NCBI RefSeq assembly: GCF_000936425.1
Contig: NZ_AVFK01000015.1
Location: forward strand, 103,227 to 167,226
Direction: 5' to 3'
From: Skermanella aerolata KACC 11604
GTDB taxonomy: Bacteria; Pseudomonadota; Alphaproteobacteria; Azospirillales; Azospirillaceae
Length of the DNA: 64,000 bases
The notes under the pieces: model-generated
Seen by the model: the letters and a program-made list of their open reading frames with translations, nothing else
What the model was told of the DNA's origin: nothing
Databases searched by the model: none
Shown here: positions 18,884-28,108 of the stretch, one piece after another
Layout: each line of letters starts with the position of its first letter
Position numbering within the stretch: the stretch's first letter is position 1
Position numbers and translations under genes: made by a program

Positions 18884-20725
18884 ATGCAGCCCACCAGCAG
18901 CACCGCCGCTCCCGGTACGGACGGCATAGTCTACGACGTCGTCATCGTCGGCGCCGGCGTGTCCGGCGGGATCGTCGCCAGCGAACTCGCCGCCAAAAAC
19001 CTCAACGTCCTGATCATTGAGGCCGGCCAGCCGATCCCCGCCAGCCGGCAGGACTACATGGAGCGGTTCTTCACCTCTCCCGCCAAGCTGCCGGAAGCGC
19101 CGTATCCGCCCAATCCGATCAACGCGGACCCGTCGGAATTCAACGTCGGCCGCGCCACTACCAACGACCTCGCCAATGTCCGGGACCAAAGCAAGAGCTA
19201 TCTGGTCCAGAACCTGGGCGACAACCAGACGCCGTTCACCAGCACCTACGAGCGGGTCGGCGGCGGCACGTTGTGGCACTGGCTGGGGACCTCGCTCCGG
19301 CTGCTGCCCGGCGACTTCGAACTGAAGTCGAAGTTCGGCCACGGCCGCGACTGGCCGATCCCCTACGACAGCATGGCTCCGCTCTACGCCCGGGCGGAGA
19401 CGGAGATGGGCGTCGCCTGTACCGTCGAGACCCAGCAATACATGGATGGCCTGTATCCGCCCGGCTATCAGTATCCGATGCCGAGTATCAAGCAGTCCTA
19501 CCTCGACAAGACGCTCCAGCGATCGCTTGCGGGCGTGCAGATCTATGGCGAGCCGATGAATCTGGCGCCGACCCCGGCGGCCCGCAACTCGAGACCGTAT
19601 CAGGGCCGCAGGGTCTGCGCCGGCAATACCAACTGCATCCCGATCTGCCCGATCGAGGCGAAGTACGACGCCACGGTCACGATCAACAAGGCGCTGACCA
19701 CCGGCAAGGTCACCATCCTCTACCGGACCGTCGCCTCGCGCGTCAACGTCGACTCGCTGGACGGCAAGATCAGCGGAATCGACTACATCACCTGGACAGA
19801 CCCGCGAGGCGGCGCCTCGGGCCATGGGACGGCCGTCGGCAAGTTCTATGTCCTCGCAGCCCACGCGATCGAAACGCCCAGGCTGCTCCTGATGTCGGCC
19901 GACGACCGGATGCCCAACGGCGTCGCCAATAGCAGCGGACAGGTCGGACGCAACCTGATGGACCATCCGCTCTACCTGAGCTGGGCGCTGATGCCGGAGG
20001 ACAAGCCGATCTACCCGATGCGCGGCCCGATCTCGACCTCCGGGATCGAGACGCTGCGCGACACCGCGCATCGGCGGAAATGGGCGGCGTTCCGGATGGA
20101 GATCGGCAACGAAGGCTGGAACTTCCCGATTAACGATCCGTACCAGACGCCGCAGGACTACATCGACGGCACCAACGTCTCGCAGCTTAACCCCAAGCTC
20201 GAGAAGCTCCACGGCACCGCCTTGGTCGAACGGCTCAACAAGCTCTTCATCCGCCAGTTCCGGATCGCCAACCTGGTGGAGGAGGAAGCCAACCCGAGCA
20301 GCCGCGTGTCGCTGTCCTGGGGCTATCAGGACCGCCTCGGCCTTCCCCGGCCGCTGATCGACTACCGGCTCAGCGAATACACCCGGAAAGGATTCAAGAA
20401 GGCGCGCAAGGTCAATTCGGCGATCTACAAGGCGGTCGGCGCCACGGAGTACACCGTCACGAACACCGAAGACCCGACCTACTTCGAGGTGGACGGCGAG
20501 GGCTTCAACTACTTCGGCGCCGGACACATCATGGGAACGACGGTGATGGGTTCGTCGAGGGCCGACTCCGTCGTCGATTCGGACCAGCGGTGCTGGGACC
20601 ACGACAACCTCTACATCGTCGGCAGCAGCACCTTCCCGGCGACGGGAACGGCCAACCCGACGCTGACCATCGCCGCCCTGTCGTTCAAGACAGCCGACAT
20701 CCTAGGCAAGCGCCTGTCTAAATGA
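18884..20725 (+). CDS. GMC-family FAD dehydrogenase catalytic subunit with Fe-S-type Cys motif
   Basis: A 613-residue flavoprotein. The dinucleotide motif VIVGAGVSGGIVASELA (residues 20-36) and EAG bind FAD. Cys245, Cys251 and Cys255 in VCAGNTNCIPICPIEA match the motif that holds a 3Fe-4S cluster in bacterial FAD glucose dehydrogenase. The C-terminal GMC domain has FGAGHIMGTTVMG with the active-site His, and NPTLTIAALSFKTAD. AGGAGCAGCATCC precedes the ATG. It is the last gene of the operon and is followed by a strong terminator. The substrate is probably a sugar, sugar acid or polyol. Confidence 0.88.
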   Translation: MQPTSSTAAPGTDGIVYDVVIVGAGVSGGIVASELAAKNLNVLIIEAGQPIPASRQDYMERFFTSPAKLPEAPYPPNPINADPSEFNVGRATTNDLANVRDQSKSYLVQNLGDNQTPFTSTYERVGGGTLWHWLGTSLRLLPGDFELKSKFGHGRDWPIPYDSMAPLYARAETEMGVACTVETQQYMDGLYPPGYQYPMPSIKQSYLDKTLQRSLAGVQIYGEPMNLAPTPAARNSRPYQGRRVCAGNTNCIPICPIEAKYDATVTINKALTTGKVTILYRTVASRVNVDSLDGKISGIDYITWTDPRGGASGHGTAVGKFYVLAAHAIETPRLLLMSADDRMPNGVANSSGQVGRNLMDHPLYLSWALMPEDKPIYPMRGPISTSGIETLRDTAHRRKWAAFRMEIGNEGWNFPINDPYQTPQDYIDGTNVSQLNPKLEKLHGTALVERLNKLFIRQFRIANLVEEEANPSSRVSLSWGYQDRLGLPRPLIDYRLSEYTRKGFKKARKVNSAIYKAVGATEYTVTNTEDPTYFEVDGEGFNYFGAGHIMGTTVMGSSRADSVVDSDQRCWDHDNLYIVGSSTFPATGTANPTLTIAALSFKTADILGKRLSK

Positions 20726-20760
20726 TCCGGGCTGGGCACAAAGAACCGGCATAGAAAAAA

Positions 20761-20795
20761 GCCGCTCGGGAAAGTCCCGAGCGGCTCGAGTTTTT
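20761..20795 (+). terminator. Rho-independent terminator of the FAD dehydrogenase operon
   Basis: A perfect 10-bp stem GCCGCTCGGG/CCCGAGCGGC with a 5-nt loop, preceded by six A and followed by TCGAG and five T. It is placed 36 bases after the GMC subunit stop codon. Confidence 0.92.
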
Positions 20796-21005
20796 ACAGG
20801 GAGGAAACGCTGTCCAGAGGACATCGTGGAATGGACTATAATATGAAGATGGTTAACGAAGTGTGAGCCGCCTCACAGGCCCTGAAAAAATTCGGTGAGG
20901 TTGCGGAATTCCTTTGGGACCTGCGCGTTCACACCACAAAGGAGTATCGATGCCAATCGAATACTCCCTATTTGCGCTCGTATTTTGGCCTCTCACCGGC
21001 GAATG

Positions 21006-21536
21006 TCAGAACTCCTCCAGGCGCTTCGGACTGCTCTTCAGCAGGTTGTCCAGCATGCCGACGATCTGCTCGATCTCGATCCGGGTCGCTTCCAGCGCAT
21101 CGGCCGTCTTGTCGTCGATGCCGGCTTCGAAGATCATCATGTCGAAGTAACCGTTGACGACACCGAAGGCGGTCATCTCGTCGGAAAGGATATCCCAGGC
21201 ACCCAGCGAGTGGGTGAGCGTCAGCGGCGGGTTGGAGAAGAACCCGTGGCTGAGATGCGTGAATGCCGACAGCGCCTTCAACTTGGCCCGGATGACCCAT
21301 TGATTGAAGCCCTTCGGCAAGCTCTCCTCGACTTTGGGAAACCGTTCTTCGATGCTGAAGATCAGGCTCTGGATGCCAAGGTAGTTTTCGCGGACCTTCT
21401 TGTAGTGCAGGAAAGTTTCGATGACCTTGGATGAGGACTGGCGCTGTAGGGCGGTGATATCGTCGGCAAGCGTTCGCGACATTCCGATGACGATCTGAAC
21501 GTCTCGACGGGTCGATGTGGAGAAGGATGTCGTCAC
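21006..21536 (-). CDS. Hypothetical helical protein
   Basis: A 176-residue soluble protein with GTG start and a GAGGCGG upstream. It is predicted mostly helical by its charge pattern, with no signal peptide, no membrane segment and no Cys. No family is recognised. It stands alone on the minus strand between the dehydrogenase terminator and the DSD1-like gene. Codon use resembles the neighbours, which supports a real gene. Confidence 0.6.
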   Translation of the reverse strand: MTTSFSTSTRRDVQIVIGMSRTLADDITALQRQSSSKVIETFLHYKKVRENYLGIQSLIFSIEERFPKVEESLPKGFNQWVIRAKLKALSAFTHLSHGFFSNPPLTLTHSLGAWDILSDEMTAFGVVNGYFDMMIFEAGIDDKTADALEATRIEIEQIVGMLDNLLKSSPKRLEEF

Positions 21537-21715
21537 GTTATGCCGCCGCCTCAGTTGCTGGTTAAGAAATTACCATACCCGGCACCTGTTCGGAACAGCG
21601 TGGTACCGCCTTCGGAAGACCCCCGGATAATCCGACATCGCGGGTTTCCGGGCAATTAAGACGAAAGATCGGTTTTGCGAAAGCCGGCCGTATCGAGAAG
21701 CGAGGGGAGCCAAAG

Positions 21716-23014
21716 ATGGCCATGGACGACAGCCTGATGGTGGACGGGCTAACCAAGGGCATCCCGCCCGGAATCCAGCCGATTCCGCTGAACAGCGTCG
21801 GCGGCATGGGATGGAACGTGCTGCGGGAAGACATGACGATGCCGCTTGCGGTCCTCAAGCGATCCGCTCTCGACCATAACGGCCGATGGATGGCGCGTTT
21901 CCTCGAGGCCACCGGGACCTTGCTGGCTCCCCATGGCAAGACCACGATGAGCCCGGCCCTGTTCGACCGCCAGCTGGCGGACGGCGCCTGGGGCATCACC
22001 CTTGCCACCGTTCAGCAGGTGCGCGTCGCGAGGGCCGGCGGCATCGGCCGCATCGTTCTCGCCAACCAGCTCGTCGGTCGGCAGGCCATCGGCTATATCG
22101 CCGCCGAAATGGCGCGCGATCCCGGTTTCGACTTCTACTGCCTTGTCGACTCGGTCGACGGCGTCCGTCAGCTCGCCGACCGCCTCCGCACCGATCCGCC
22201 CGGCCGGCCGTTCCAGGTGATGGTGGAGGTCGGGGCGATGGGCGGCCGGACCGGCTGCCGGACCGAGGAGGTCGCATTATCCGTCGCCCGTGCCGTCAAG
22301 CAGGCCGAACCGCTGCTGGCGCTGCGCGGCGTCGAAGGCTACGAGGGCATGGTCAGGGGAGACGGGGGAGGAGAGGGCGACAGGGACGATGCCATCCGCG
22401 CCTTCCTCGACCGCATGGTCGGCGTCGCCGCGTCCTGCCTCCGCGAAGACCTGTTCGCCGCCGGACCCGTCATCCTCAGCGCCGGCGGCTCCGCGTTCTA
22501 CGACATGGTCGCCGGCCGTCTCGGCACCGCCGGTCTCCCGCGCGAAACCCTGGTCGTGCTTCGCTCCGGCTGCTACTTGACCCACGACAGCAAGTCCTAC
22601 GAGACGATGTTCCAGCAGATCCGCACCCGCATGCCGGAGGTGGACGGCTTCGGCCCCGGTCCCTCGGCGGCGCTGGAGGTCTGGGCCTATGTGCAGAGCC
22701 GGCCCCAGGCCGACAAGGCGATCCTCACCGTCGGCAAGCGCGACATCTCCTACGACGTCGATCTTCCGGTGCCGACGCTCTGGTTCCGGCCCGGCCTGCA
22801 CGATGCTCCCGCCGCCATGCCGCCCGGGACGGCGGTTGTGGAACTCAACGACCAGCACGCCCATCTGTCGGTGCCGCCTGAAGCGGACCTGAAGGTCGGC
22901 GACATGGTCGCCTTCAGCATCTCGCATCCGTGCACGACCTTCGACAAATGGCAGGTCCTGTTCCTGGTCGACGATCGGTACGACATCGTCTCGGCCGTCA
23001 AGACCTGGTTCTGA
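21716..23014 (+). CDS. PLP-dependent amino acid deaminase, D-serine dehydratase-like (DSD1 family)
   Basis: A 432-residue fold-type III PLP enzyme. Lys75 in APHGKTTMSP is the expected Schiff-base lysine after the first strand of the alanine racemase-like barrel. The C-terminal domain has QHAHL and SHPCTTFDKW, where His404 and Cys406 match the zinc-binding H-x-C pair of eukaryotic-type D-serine dehydratases and D-threo-3-hydroxyaspartate dehydratase. A GAGGGGAG lies upstream of the ATG. The likely reaction is removal of ammonia from a D-hydroxy-amino acid or, as in relatives, aldol cleavage. The gene stands alone. Confidence 0.85.
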   Translation: MAMDDSLMVDGLTKGIPPGIQPIPLNSVGGMGWNVLREDMTMPLAVLKRSALDHNGRWMARFLEATGTLLAPHGKTTMSPALFDRQLADGAWGITLATVQQVRVARAGGIGRIVLANQLVGRQAIGYIAAEMARDPGFDFYCLVDSVDGVRQLADRLRTDPPGRPFQVMVEVGAMGGRTGCRTEEVALSVARAVKQAEPLLALRGVEGYEGMVRGDGGGEGDRDDAIRAFLDRMVGVAASCLREDLFAAGPVILSAGGSAFYDMVAGRLGTAGLPRETLVVLRSGCYLTHDSKSYETMFQQIRTRMPEVDGFGPGPSAALEVWAYVQSRPQADKAILTVGKRDISYDVDLPVPTLWFRPGLHDAPAAMPPGTAVVELNDQHAHLSVPPEADLKVGDMVAFSISHPCTTFDKWQVLFLVDDRYDIVSAVKTWF

Positions 23015-23114
23015 CGCTTCAGTTTCGCGATTGCCAAAGCTATGCCCAACGTCTTATGGTGCGAGCCATTGCAAATAGCTCGCATTCGCGAGTAACACTG
23101 AAACGGTGGGGACA

Positions 23115-23993
23115 ATGGCTGGTTCGAAGGTGAAGATCTGGGTGGGGCTGGGTGCCTATGTACTGGCCAGCGGTGCGGGGACCGCATTGGCGCAGACTTC
23201 CGACGCCGACTATTCGCTCCATGGCAAGCATGGCGTCCAGATGGCCCAGGCGGCCACCCATGGCGGCCACGGGGGCGAGGGCGGTGAAGGTGGCGAAGGC
23301 GGCGAGGGTGGTGAAGGCGGCGAGGCCGGTGAATCCCAGGCGCTGGCCGGCCTCAGCAAGGAGCAGGCTTATCTCGCGAACATCTCGATGATCCGCGGCC
23401 ACCTGAATGTCGGCAACGAACTCTACGCCGCCGGCAAGACCAACGACGCCCTGCCGCACTTCCTTCATCCGGTGGAGGAACTCTACGGTGAACTGAAGGA
23501 GGTCATGGACGAAAAGAAGGTCCCGGCCTTCAAGTCCGATCTGGACAAGCTTTCGGGCATGGTCAAGCGCAAGGTGCCGGCCCAGCAGGTCCAGGAGCAG
23601 ACCGAGGTCGTGCTGACCCGCCTGACCGAAGCCACCTCCGTCATCCCCGCCAACACCCTGTCCGATCCGGCCTTCGCCCTGCCGGTCGTCGTGGGCGTGC
23701 TGCGCACCGTCACCGACGAGTACACCGAAGCCTTCGAGGGCGACACCATCGCCAATCCGGTCGAGTACCAGGACAGCCTCGGCTTCGCCCGCGTCGCCAA
23801 CGCGATGGTCGAGCTGATGACTCCGGCCCTGACGACCAAGGACGCGGACGCCGCCAATCAGCTGCGCGAGCAGATGAACACGCTGCTGACCACCTGGCCG
23901 GCGGTGACTCCCGCCAAGAAGGCCGTCCGGTCAGCATCCGAGGTTTCGGCCCTGGTGTCCCGGATCGAGTTCGCCACCGCCCGGCTCCGCTGA
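23115..23993 (+). CDS. Exported protein with His/Gly/Glu-rich repeat
   Basis: A 292-residue protein with signal peptide (about 1-27, ends ALAQ). A His-containing linker leads into a (GGE)n run at residues 50-73, then an all-helical domain of about 215 residues (SKEQAYLANISMIRGHLNVG onward). The ATG at 23115 with GGTGGGG before it is preferred over an in-frame GTG three codons earlier. The helical domain with repeated helices resembles periplasmic four-helix metal-handling proteins in general shape only. An Fe-dependent hydroxylase gene follows 75 nt downstream. Function is unknown. Confidence 0.7.
   Translation: MAGSKVKIWVGLGAYVLASGAGTALAQTSDADYSLHGKHGVQMAQAATHGGHGGEGGEGGEGGEGGEGGEAGESQALAGLSKEQAYLANISMIRGHLNVGNELYAAGKTNDALPHFLHPVEELYGELKEVMDEKKVPAFKSDLDKLSGMVKRKVPAQQVQEQTEVVLTRLTEATSVIPANTLSDPAFALPVVVGVLRTVTDEYTEAFEGDTIANPVEYQDSLGFARVANAMVELMTPALTTKDADAANQLREQMNTLLTTWPAVTPAKKAVRSASEVSALVSRIEFATARLR
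23262..23333 (+). repeat. In-frame GGE tandem repeat
   Basis: Nine-base units encoding Gly-Gly-Glu run in tandem inside the exported protein gene, with a His near the start (GGHGGE). Such a run is prone to length change by slippage and makes a flexible acidic linker. Confidence 0.85.
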
Positions 23994-24068
23994 CCTCCGT
24001 CCAACTCGAACTTCCTGACCTGACCTAAACTGACCCGACCAGGACGGCCGGCCGGTGGAGAAAACCTG

Positions 24069-24731
24069 ATGATCCTTTGCATCGCCCAGGTGCTGCCGGC
24101 CGATCTTCTGGCCGACCTGACACGCTATCTAGCCGACGCCAAATTCGTCGACGGCAACCGGACCGCCGGCTGGCATGCACGGCTGGTCAAGGCGAACGAG
24201 CAGCTTTCCCCGTCGGACGCTCTCCACGCCGACCTGATCCGCCGCATCAACGCCGCGATCGAAGAACACCCGCTGTTCCAGATCGCGGCGCGGCCCAAGG
24301 CGGTGCGGCCGGTCATGATCAGCCGCTACACGGCGGGGATGCGGTACGGCACCCATGTCGACGACGCCGTCATGGGCGGGATCAGGACCGACATCTCCTT
24401 CACCCTGTTCCTGGCGGATCCTTCCTCCTACGAGGGGGGCGAACTGGTGATGGAGGGGACCGGCGGCGAGCAGTCCTACAAGCTCGACGCCGGCTCGATG
24501 ATCCTCTATCCGTCCGGCGCCCTGCATCGGGTCGAACCCGTCACCGCCGGCGCCCGTCTGGCGGCGGTCGGCTGGGCGCAAAGCATGGTGCGCGATGCCG
24601 GCAAGCGGGAGATCCTGTTCGACCTCGATACCGCAAGACGCTCCCTGTTCCAGCGCGAGGGAAAGACCGCGGAGTTCGATCTGATCTCCAAGAGCACCGC
24701 CAACCTCATGCGGCTCTGGGCGGAGACATGA
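24069..24731 (+). CDS. PKHD-type Fe(II)/2-oxoglutarate hydroxylase (YbiX/PiuC family)
   Basis: A 220-residue dioxygenase. The facial triad is visible as His96 and Asp98 (YGTHVDDA) and His153 (SGALHRVEPVT), with Arg163 (GARLAAVGW) as the 2-oxoglutarate anchor. The C-terminal YbiX-specific helices (RREG...FDLISKSTANLMRLW) are present and the length is typical. In other bacteria these genes often sit with TonB-dependent siderophore receptors; here the upstream neighbour is the exported GGE-repeat protein. The gene ends 6 nt from the convergent SagB-type gene. The hydroxylated substrate is unknown. Confidence 0.92.
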   Translation: MILCIAQVLPADLLADLTRYLADAKFVDGNRTAGWHARLVKANEQLSPSDALHADLIRRINAAIEEHPLFQIAARPKAVRPVMISRYTAGMRYGTHVDDAVMGGIRTDISFTLFLADPSSYEGGELVMEGTGGEQSYKLDAGSMILYPSGALHRVEPVTAGARLAAVGWAQSMVRDAGKREILFDLDTARRSLFQREGKTAEFDLISKSTANLMRLWAET

Positions 24732-24736
24732 CCGGC

Positions 24737-26341
24737 TCAGCGGTCCAAATGACCATAGGCCGGTTCGGTCGCGATCCTCGGGTCCTCGACGGCGGTGCCG
24801 ACGGTGAAGTGGTAAAGGCTCTGCCATCCCAGGGCCTTGCCGTCGATGCCGAGGGTTTCATGGACGGCATCGTCGAAGAAGCAGCCGATGCCGGTCCCCG
24901 AAACCCCGGCCGCCGTCGCCTCCAGATACAGCACCTGACCGATCAGCCCTGCCTCCCAGAACAGGCGGCGGTAGGCCCAGTCGCCTTCCTCCTCCAAGGT
25001 GCGGGCGAAATCCGCCACCATGCCGAGACTGAAGGCGCCCTTGCCGGCGATCGCCTGAAGGCAGCTCAGCTGCGACGCCTTCCGCTCCAGGTCGCCCGAG
25101 CTCAGGCGGAACAGCGGCAGCGGACAGTCCGGCACCGTTTCCCACGCGAATCCGGCGGAGCAGGCCGCCCGCAGGCGTGGTTCGGAACCGGGATCGCGGA
25201 TTAGGGCGTAAAGACCCCGTTCAAGCCCCTCGACCCGGTGGACGAAGACGAACAGCGCCAGCCGCGTCGGCCAGGGGAAAGCACTCCACGGCACCACGTC
25301 GGCATCCGGCAGCGTCGCCGCCAGCATCCGGTGGAGCGCCCCCAATTCCAGGACCTGCCCGCCGTCCATCCGCATCACGCTGCGCCGCGCGCGAATCACC
25401 TCGGCGGCCGGCCGGCCGGAGGCGGGCAGGGCAGGCACCTGAATCGCCGGCCGTGCGGCCGGCACCATCCCCGGCGGCTTTGCCGTCACCTTCAGCGCCA
25501 GATCGATGACCGGCCAGGGTTCATGGTCCTCGCTGACGCAGTTCGCCTCGCCATGCCAGGCCCCGGCGGGTCGCTCCGGAAGCGTCATGGCCGGCGGATT
25601 CGCAGTGCCCGTGCAGACCACCGCCATCAGGTCCGGATGCTCCCGCTCATAGGGGTGGCTGGCATCCGACCTGTCCAGCCCCAGCCAGGCCGCGACCTCT
25701 TCGTCTCCCGGCCCCGCCAGCACGTCGAGCCGCCAGCCGAGGCAAGCGGCGGCATAGCTGAGCGATCCAACCGCATGGCCGACATCGTGCTGGACGTACC
25801 GGAACGCCCGCTCGCCATACTTCCAGGCCTCCCGCCACACGATCGAACCGAGCCCGACCAGGAAGCAGCCCTCCGGCAGGTCCGGGTTCGTCCGGTAGAC
25901 GCAGCGCTCCTCCAGTGCATGTTCCGCCACGGCATAGTGCCAGAGCGCCGTCCCGGCTCCGATCCCCTCCAGCCCCGGCAGGACCAGATAGGCTTCGGTC
26001 GGGTGCAGGTTGCCGCTCGACGGGTTGTTGCGGACCGCCCAGCGGGCACCGTCGACCGCTTTCCAGGCGCTCAGCCCAAGCGCCAGTTCCAGGAACAACC
26101 CCAGCGTTCCGGCATCCAGCGGCTGTGCCGGAACGCCGCCCAGGCGGTCGAATCCCGGCGTTGGCCTGTCATAGCCGAGCGGCAACGCGACCAGCCGCGC
26201 GCCGGCGAATCGGCGAAACGGGTTGGGCTGGGACTCCCAGTCGAGAAACGCAGGGCCAAGGGCGTAGCGGTTCGGCGCGTGCTTGGTGCGCTGGTGATAT
26301 CCCGCCAGATCATGCGGCAAGCTGTCGTCCGGCCATTCCAT
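24737..26341 (-). CDS. SagB/ThcOx-family dehydrogenase with two nitroreductase-like halves
   Basis: A 534-residue FMN oxidoreductase-type protein. The N-terminus has the characteristic YHQRTKHAPNRYALGPAFLDW and PNPFRRF block, then two nitroreductase-like domains: the first with RWAVRNNPSSGNLHPTEAYL, the second from about residue 330 with RARRSVMRMDGG and FWEAGLIGQVLYLEA. SagB/ThcOx enzymes oxidise azolines to azoles in thiazole/oxazole peptide pathways, but long two-domain forms like this occur alone in many proteobacteria. No cyclodehydratase or precursor gene is beside it. The start at MEWPDDS is supported by GGAG 9 nt upstream. Confidence 0.85.
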   Translation of the reverse strand: MEWPDDSLPHDLAGYHQRTKHAPNRYALGPAFLDWESQPNPFRRFAGARLVALPLGYDRPTPGFDRLGGVPAQPLDAGTLGLFLELALGLSAWKAVDGARWAVRNNPSSGNLHPTEAYLVLPGLEGIGAGTALWHYAVAEHALEERCVYRTNPDLPEGCFLVGLGSIVWREAWKYGERAFRYVQHDVGHAVGSLSYAAACLGWRLDVLAGPGDEEVAAWLGLDRSDASHPYEREHPDLMAVVCTGTANPPAMTLPERPAGAWHGEANCVSEDHEPWPVIDLALKVTAKPPGMVPAARPAIQVPALPASGRPAAEVIRARRSVMRMDGGQVLELGALHRMLAATLPDADVVPWSAFPWPTRLALFVFVHRVEGLERGLYALIRDPGSEPRLRAACSAGFAWETVPDCPLPLFRLSSGDLERKASQLSCLQAIAGKGAFSLGMVADFARTLEEEGDWAYRRLFWEAGLIGQVLYLEATAAGVSGTGIGCFFDDAVHETLGIDGKALGWQSLYHFTVGTAVEDPRIATEPAYGHLDR

Positions 26342-26507
26342 GGAAGGACACTCCATTGCGGCGAGGACATCGATACTCGCCCGGACTTCACCCCGGCGGA
26401 AGCTGCAACGGTGTCGCGGCCCACACCGTCTCCGCCTCTTGAATAACCGGGCATTCGCGACGACAGTGGGTGGCAACGAGCAAACTGGACAGGAAACCAA
26501 CGGTCCG

Positions 26508-27365
26508 ATGTACCGTCATCTCGCCACCCAGGAAGAAATCGACCGAGAGTACAATCCCCGCATCGGCGTCGACGATGTCGACGGCATCGTCCGCGGCTGG
26601 AAGGAGCGCAGCGCCGTGACTCGCGCCGGCAATGCCGGATGGCTGCGCCGGAGCTACGGAGCGACCCTCGCCGAATATCTCGACATCTTCCCGGCCGCCG
26701 CCCCGAACGCCCCGGTCCACGTCTTCATCCACGGCGGCTACTGGCGCGCCTTCAGCGCGGAGGACTTCAGCTTCATCGCCGGGTCAGGGCTTGCTGGCGA
26801 CGTCACCACCGTCGTCGTCAACTACGAGCTTTGCCCCAAGGTCAGGATCGCGGAGATCGTCCGTCAGGTGCGCGCGGCCGTCGCCTGGGTCTGGCACAAC
26901 GCCGCCGCGTTCGGAGCGGACCGCGACCGGATTGCCGTTTCCGGCCACTCCGCCGGCGGGCATCTGGTAGGCCGTCTGATCGCGACGCCGTGGCAGCGCG
27001 ACTACGGCCTGCCGCCGGATTTCCTGAAGGGCGCCTGCGCCATCAGCGGGCTGTTCGACCTGGAACCGCTCCGCTGGTCATGGCTCCAGCCCTCCGTGCA
27101 GTTCACCGCCGAGGACGTTCTGACCGAAAGCCCGATCCGCCACCTGCCGGCGGACCCTCTGCCGGTCCTCGCCGCCGTCGGCGGCCTGGAGAGCGCCGAG
27201 TTCCACCGCCAGACCGAGTCCTATGCCGAAGCCCTGCGCCAAGCCGGCGGCTCGGCCCAAACCCTCGACATTGCCGGCCGCAATCACTTCACCGTCCTGG
27301 ACGACCTCGCAGCCCCCGAAGGCCCGTTGTGGCGGGCCGTCGAGGACATGCTGAAACCTTCCTAA
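26508..27365 (+). CDS. Alpha/beta hydrolase, kynurenine formamidase-like
   Basis: A 285-residue alpha/beta hydrolase. The oxyanion motif HGGYWRAF and nucleophile box GHSAGGHL are those of the arylformamidase (AFMID)/carboxylesterase branch, and the N-terminus DREYNPRIG is common in bacterial members. The reaction may be hydrolysis of N-formylkynurenine or another small ester/amide. The ATG of MYRHLATQ is chosen because upstream residues are basic and unlike protein. No other tryptophan-catabolic gene is nearby, so the biological substrate is open. Confidence 0.8.
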   Translation: MYRHLATQEEIDREYNPRIGVDDVDGIVRGWKERSAVTRAGNAGWLRRSYGATLAEYLDIFPAAAPNAPVHVFIHGGYWRAFSAEDFSFIAGSGLAGDVTTVVVNYELCPKVRIAEIVRQVRAAVAWVWHNAAAFGADRDRIAVSGHSAGGHLVGRLIATPWQRDYGLPPDFLKGACAISGLFDLEPLRWSWLQPSVQFTAEDVLTESPIRHLPADPLPVLAAVGGLESAEFHRQTESYAEALRQAGGSAQTLDIAGRNHFTVLDDLAAPEGPLWRAVEDMLKPS

Positions 27366-27371
27366 GCCGGC

Positions 27372-27947
27372 TCAGACCTCCGGCACCTCGTGCGCGCGGC
27401 CGTGCAGGCGGATCATCTCGGCAAGGTCGGGATGCGCCTTCGCAACCTTGGCGTGATGGTCGCGCAGCTCGCGCACCAGGGCGCCCTGGCGGCCCAGGAT
27501 CGTGTCGGCGATGCCGACCATCAGGCTGTTCGGCCAGCTCCGGGGCCGGACCCGCGCCAGTTCGCCGAACACATCGGCCTCGCGGCCCGGATTGTTCTGC
27601 GCCATCAGGATGACCGCCGTCGCGGTCGAGCGGGAAACGCCGGCATGGCAATGGATCAGCAGCTGGTCCGCCTTTTCCGCCAGCAGCTCCTCGCCCAGCG
27701 CCAGGATCTTGCGGACGTCGCGCTCGGCCGGCGGCGTGAAGCCCGCCCGCTGCTCCACGGTATCGTCGAACCGCCACAGCACCCTGCGGTGCGGCGCATA
27801 GACGGTGAAGTCCTCGGGATCGGCCCGCTCCGGGTCGAGGATCGACACCACATGGCTGAAGCCGCTTTGCGCGTGTCCCGCCAGTTCGTTCAGGCCGCAG
27901 ATCGTGATGCGGTACGGGAGCAGGGGAGTGGAGATGTCGGTGGTCAT
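27372..27947 (-). CDS. Tyrosine phosphatase-like protein
   Basis: A 191-residue cytoplasmic protein with the Cys-based phosphatase signature HCHAGVSRST (nucleophile Cys100, Arg106). An Asp that could be the general acid lies upstream in the FDDTVEQ segment, as in dual-specificity-type phosphatases. The start MTTDIS is chosen; an upstream in-frame start would add 28 unlikely residues. It is convergent with the formamidase-like gene (6 nt apart). Physiological target unknown. Confidence 0.82.
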   Translation of the reverse strand: MTTDISTPLLPYRITICGLNELAGHAQSGFSHVVSILDPERADPEDFTVYAPHRRVLWRFDDTVEQRAGFTPPAERDVRKILALGEELLAEKADQLLIHCHAGVSRSTATAVILMAQNNPGREADVFGELARVRPRSWPNSLMVGIADTILGRQGALVRELRDHHAKVAKAHPDLAEMIRLHGRAHEVPEV

Positions 27948-28108
27948 CGCGGGCGCCGGTTCTCGGTTGATGCTTCGGGAGTGAGTGAAGCTGGCCCGAA
28001 GCAGGGCGGAGGTCAACCTTGCACCGTGCATCCCTCACCTGCTTCAATCCCGCTCGGAACTACGGATGACGGGAGAACCCGCCATCGTAAACCGAGGAGG
28101 CCGACAAG

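Noticed and set aside
24737..26341. Thiazole/oxazole-modified microcin cluster
   Set aside because: Only the SagB-like oxidase is present; no YcaO protein or precursor is next to it.
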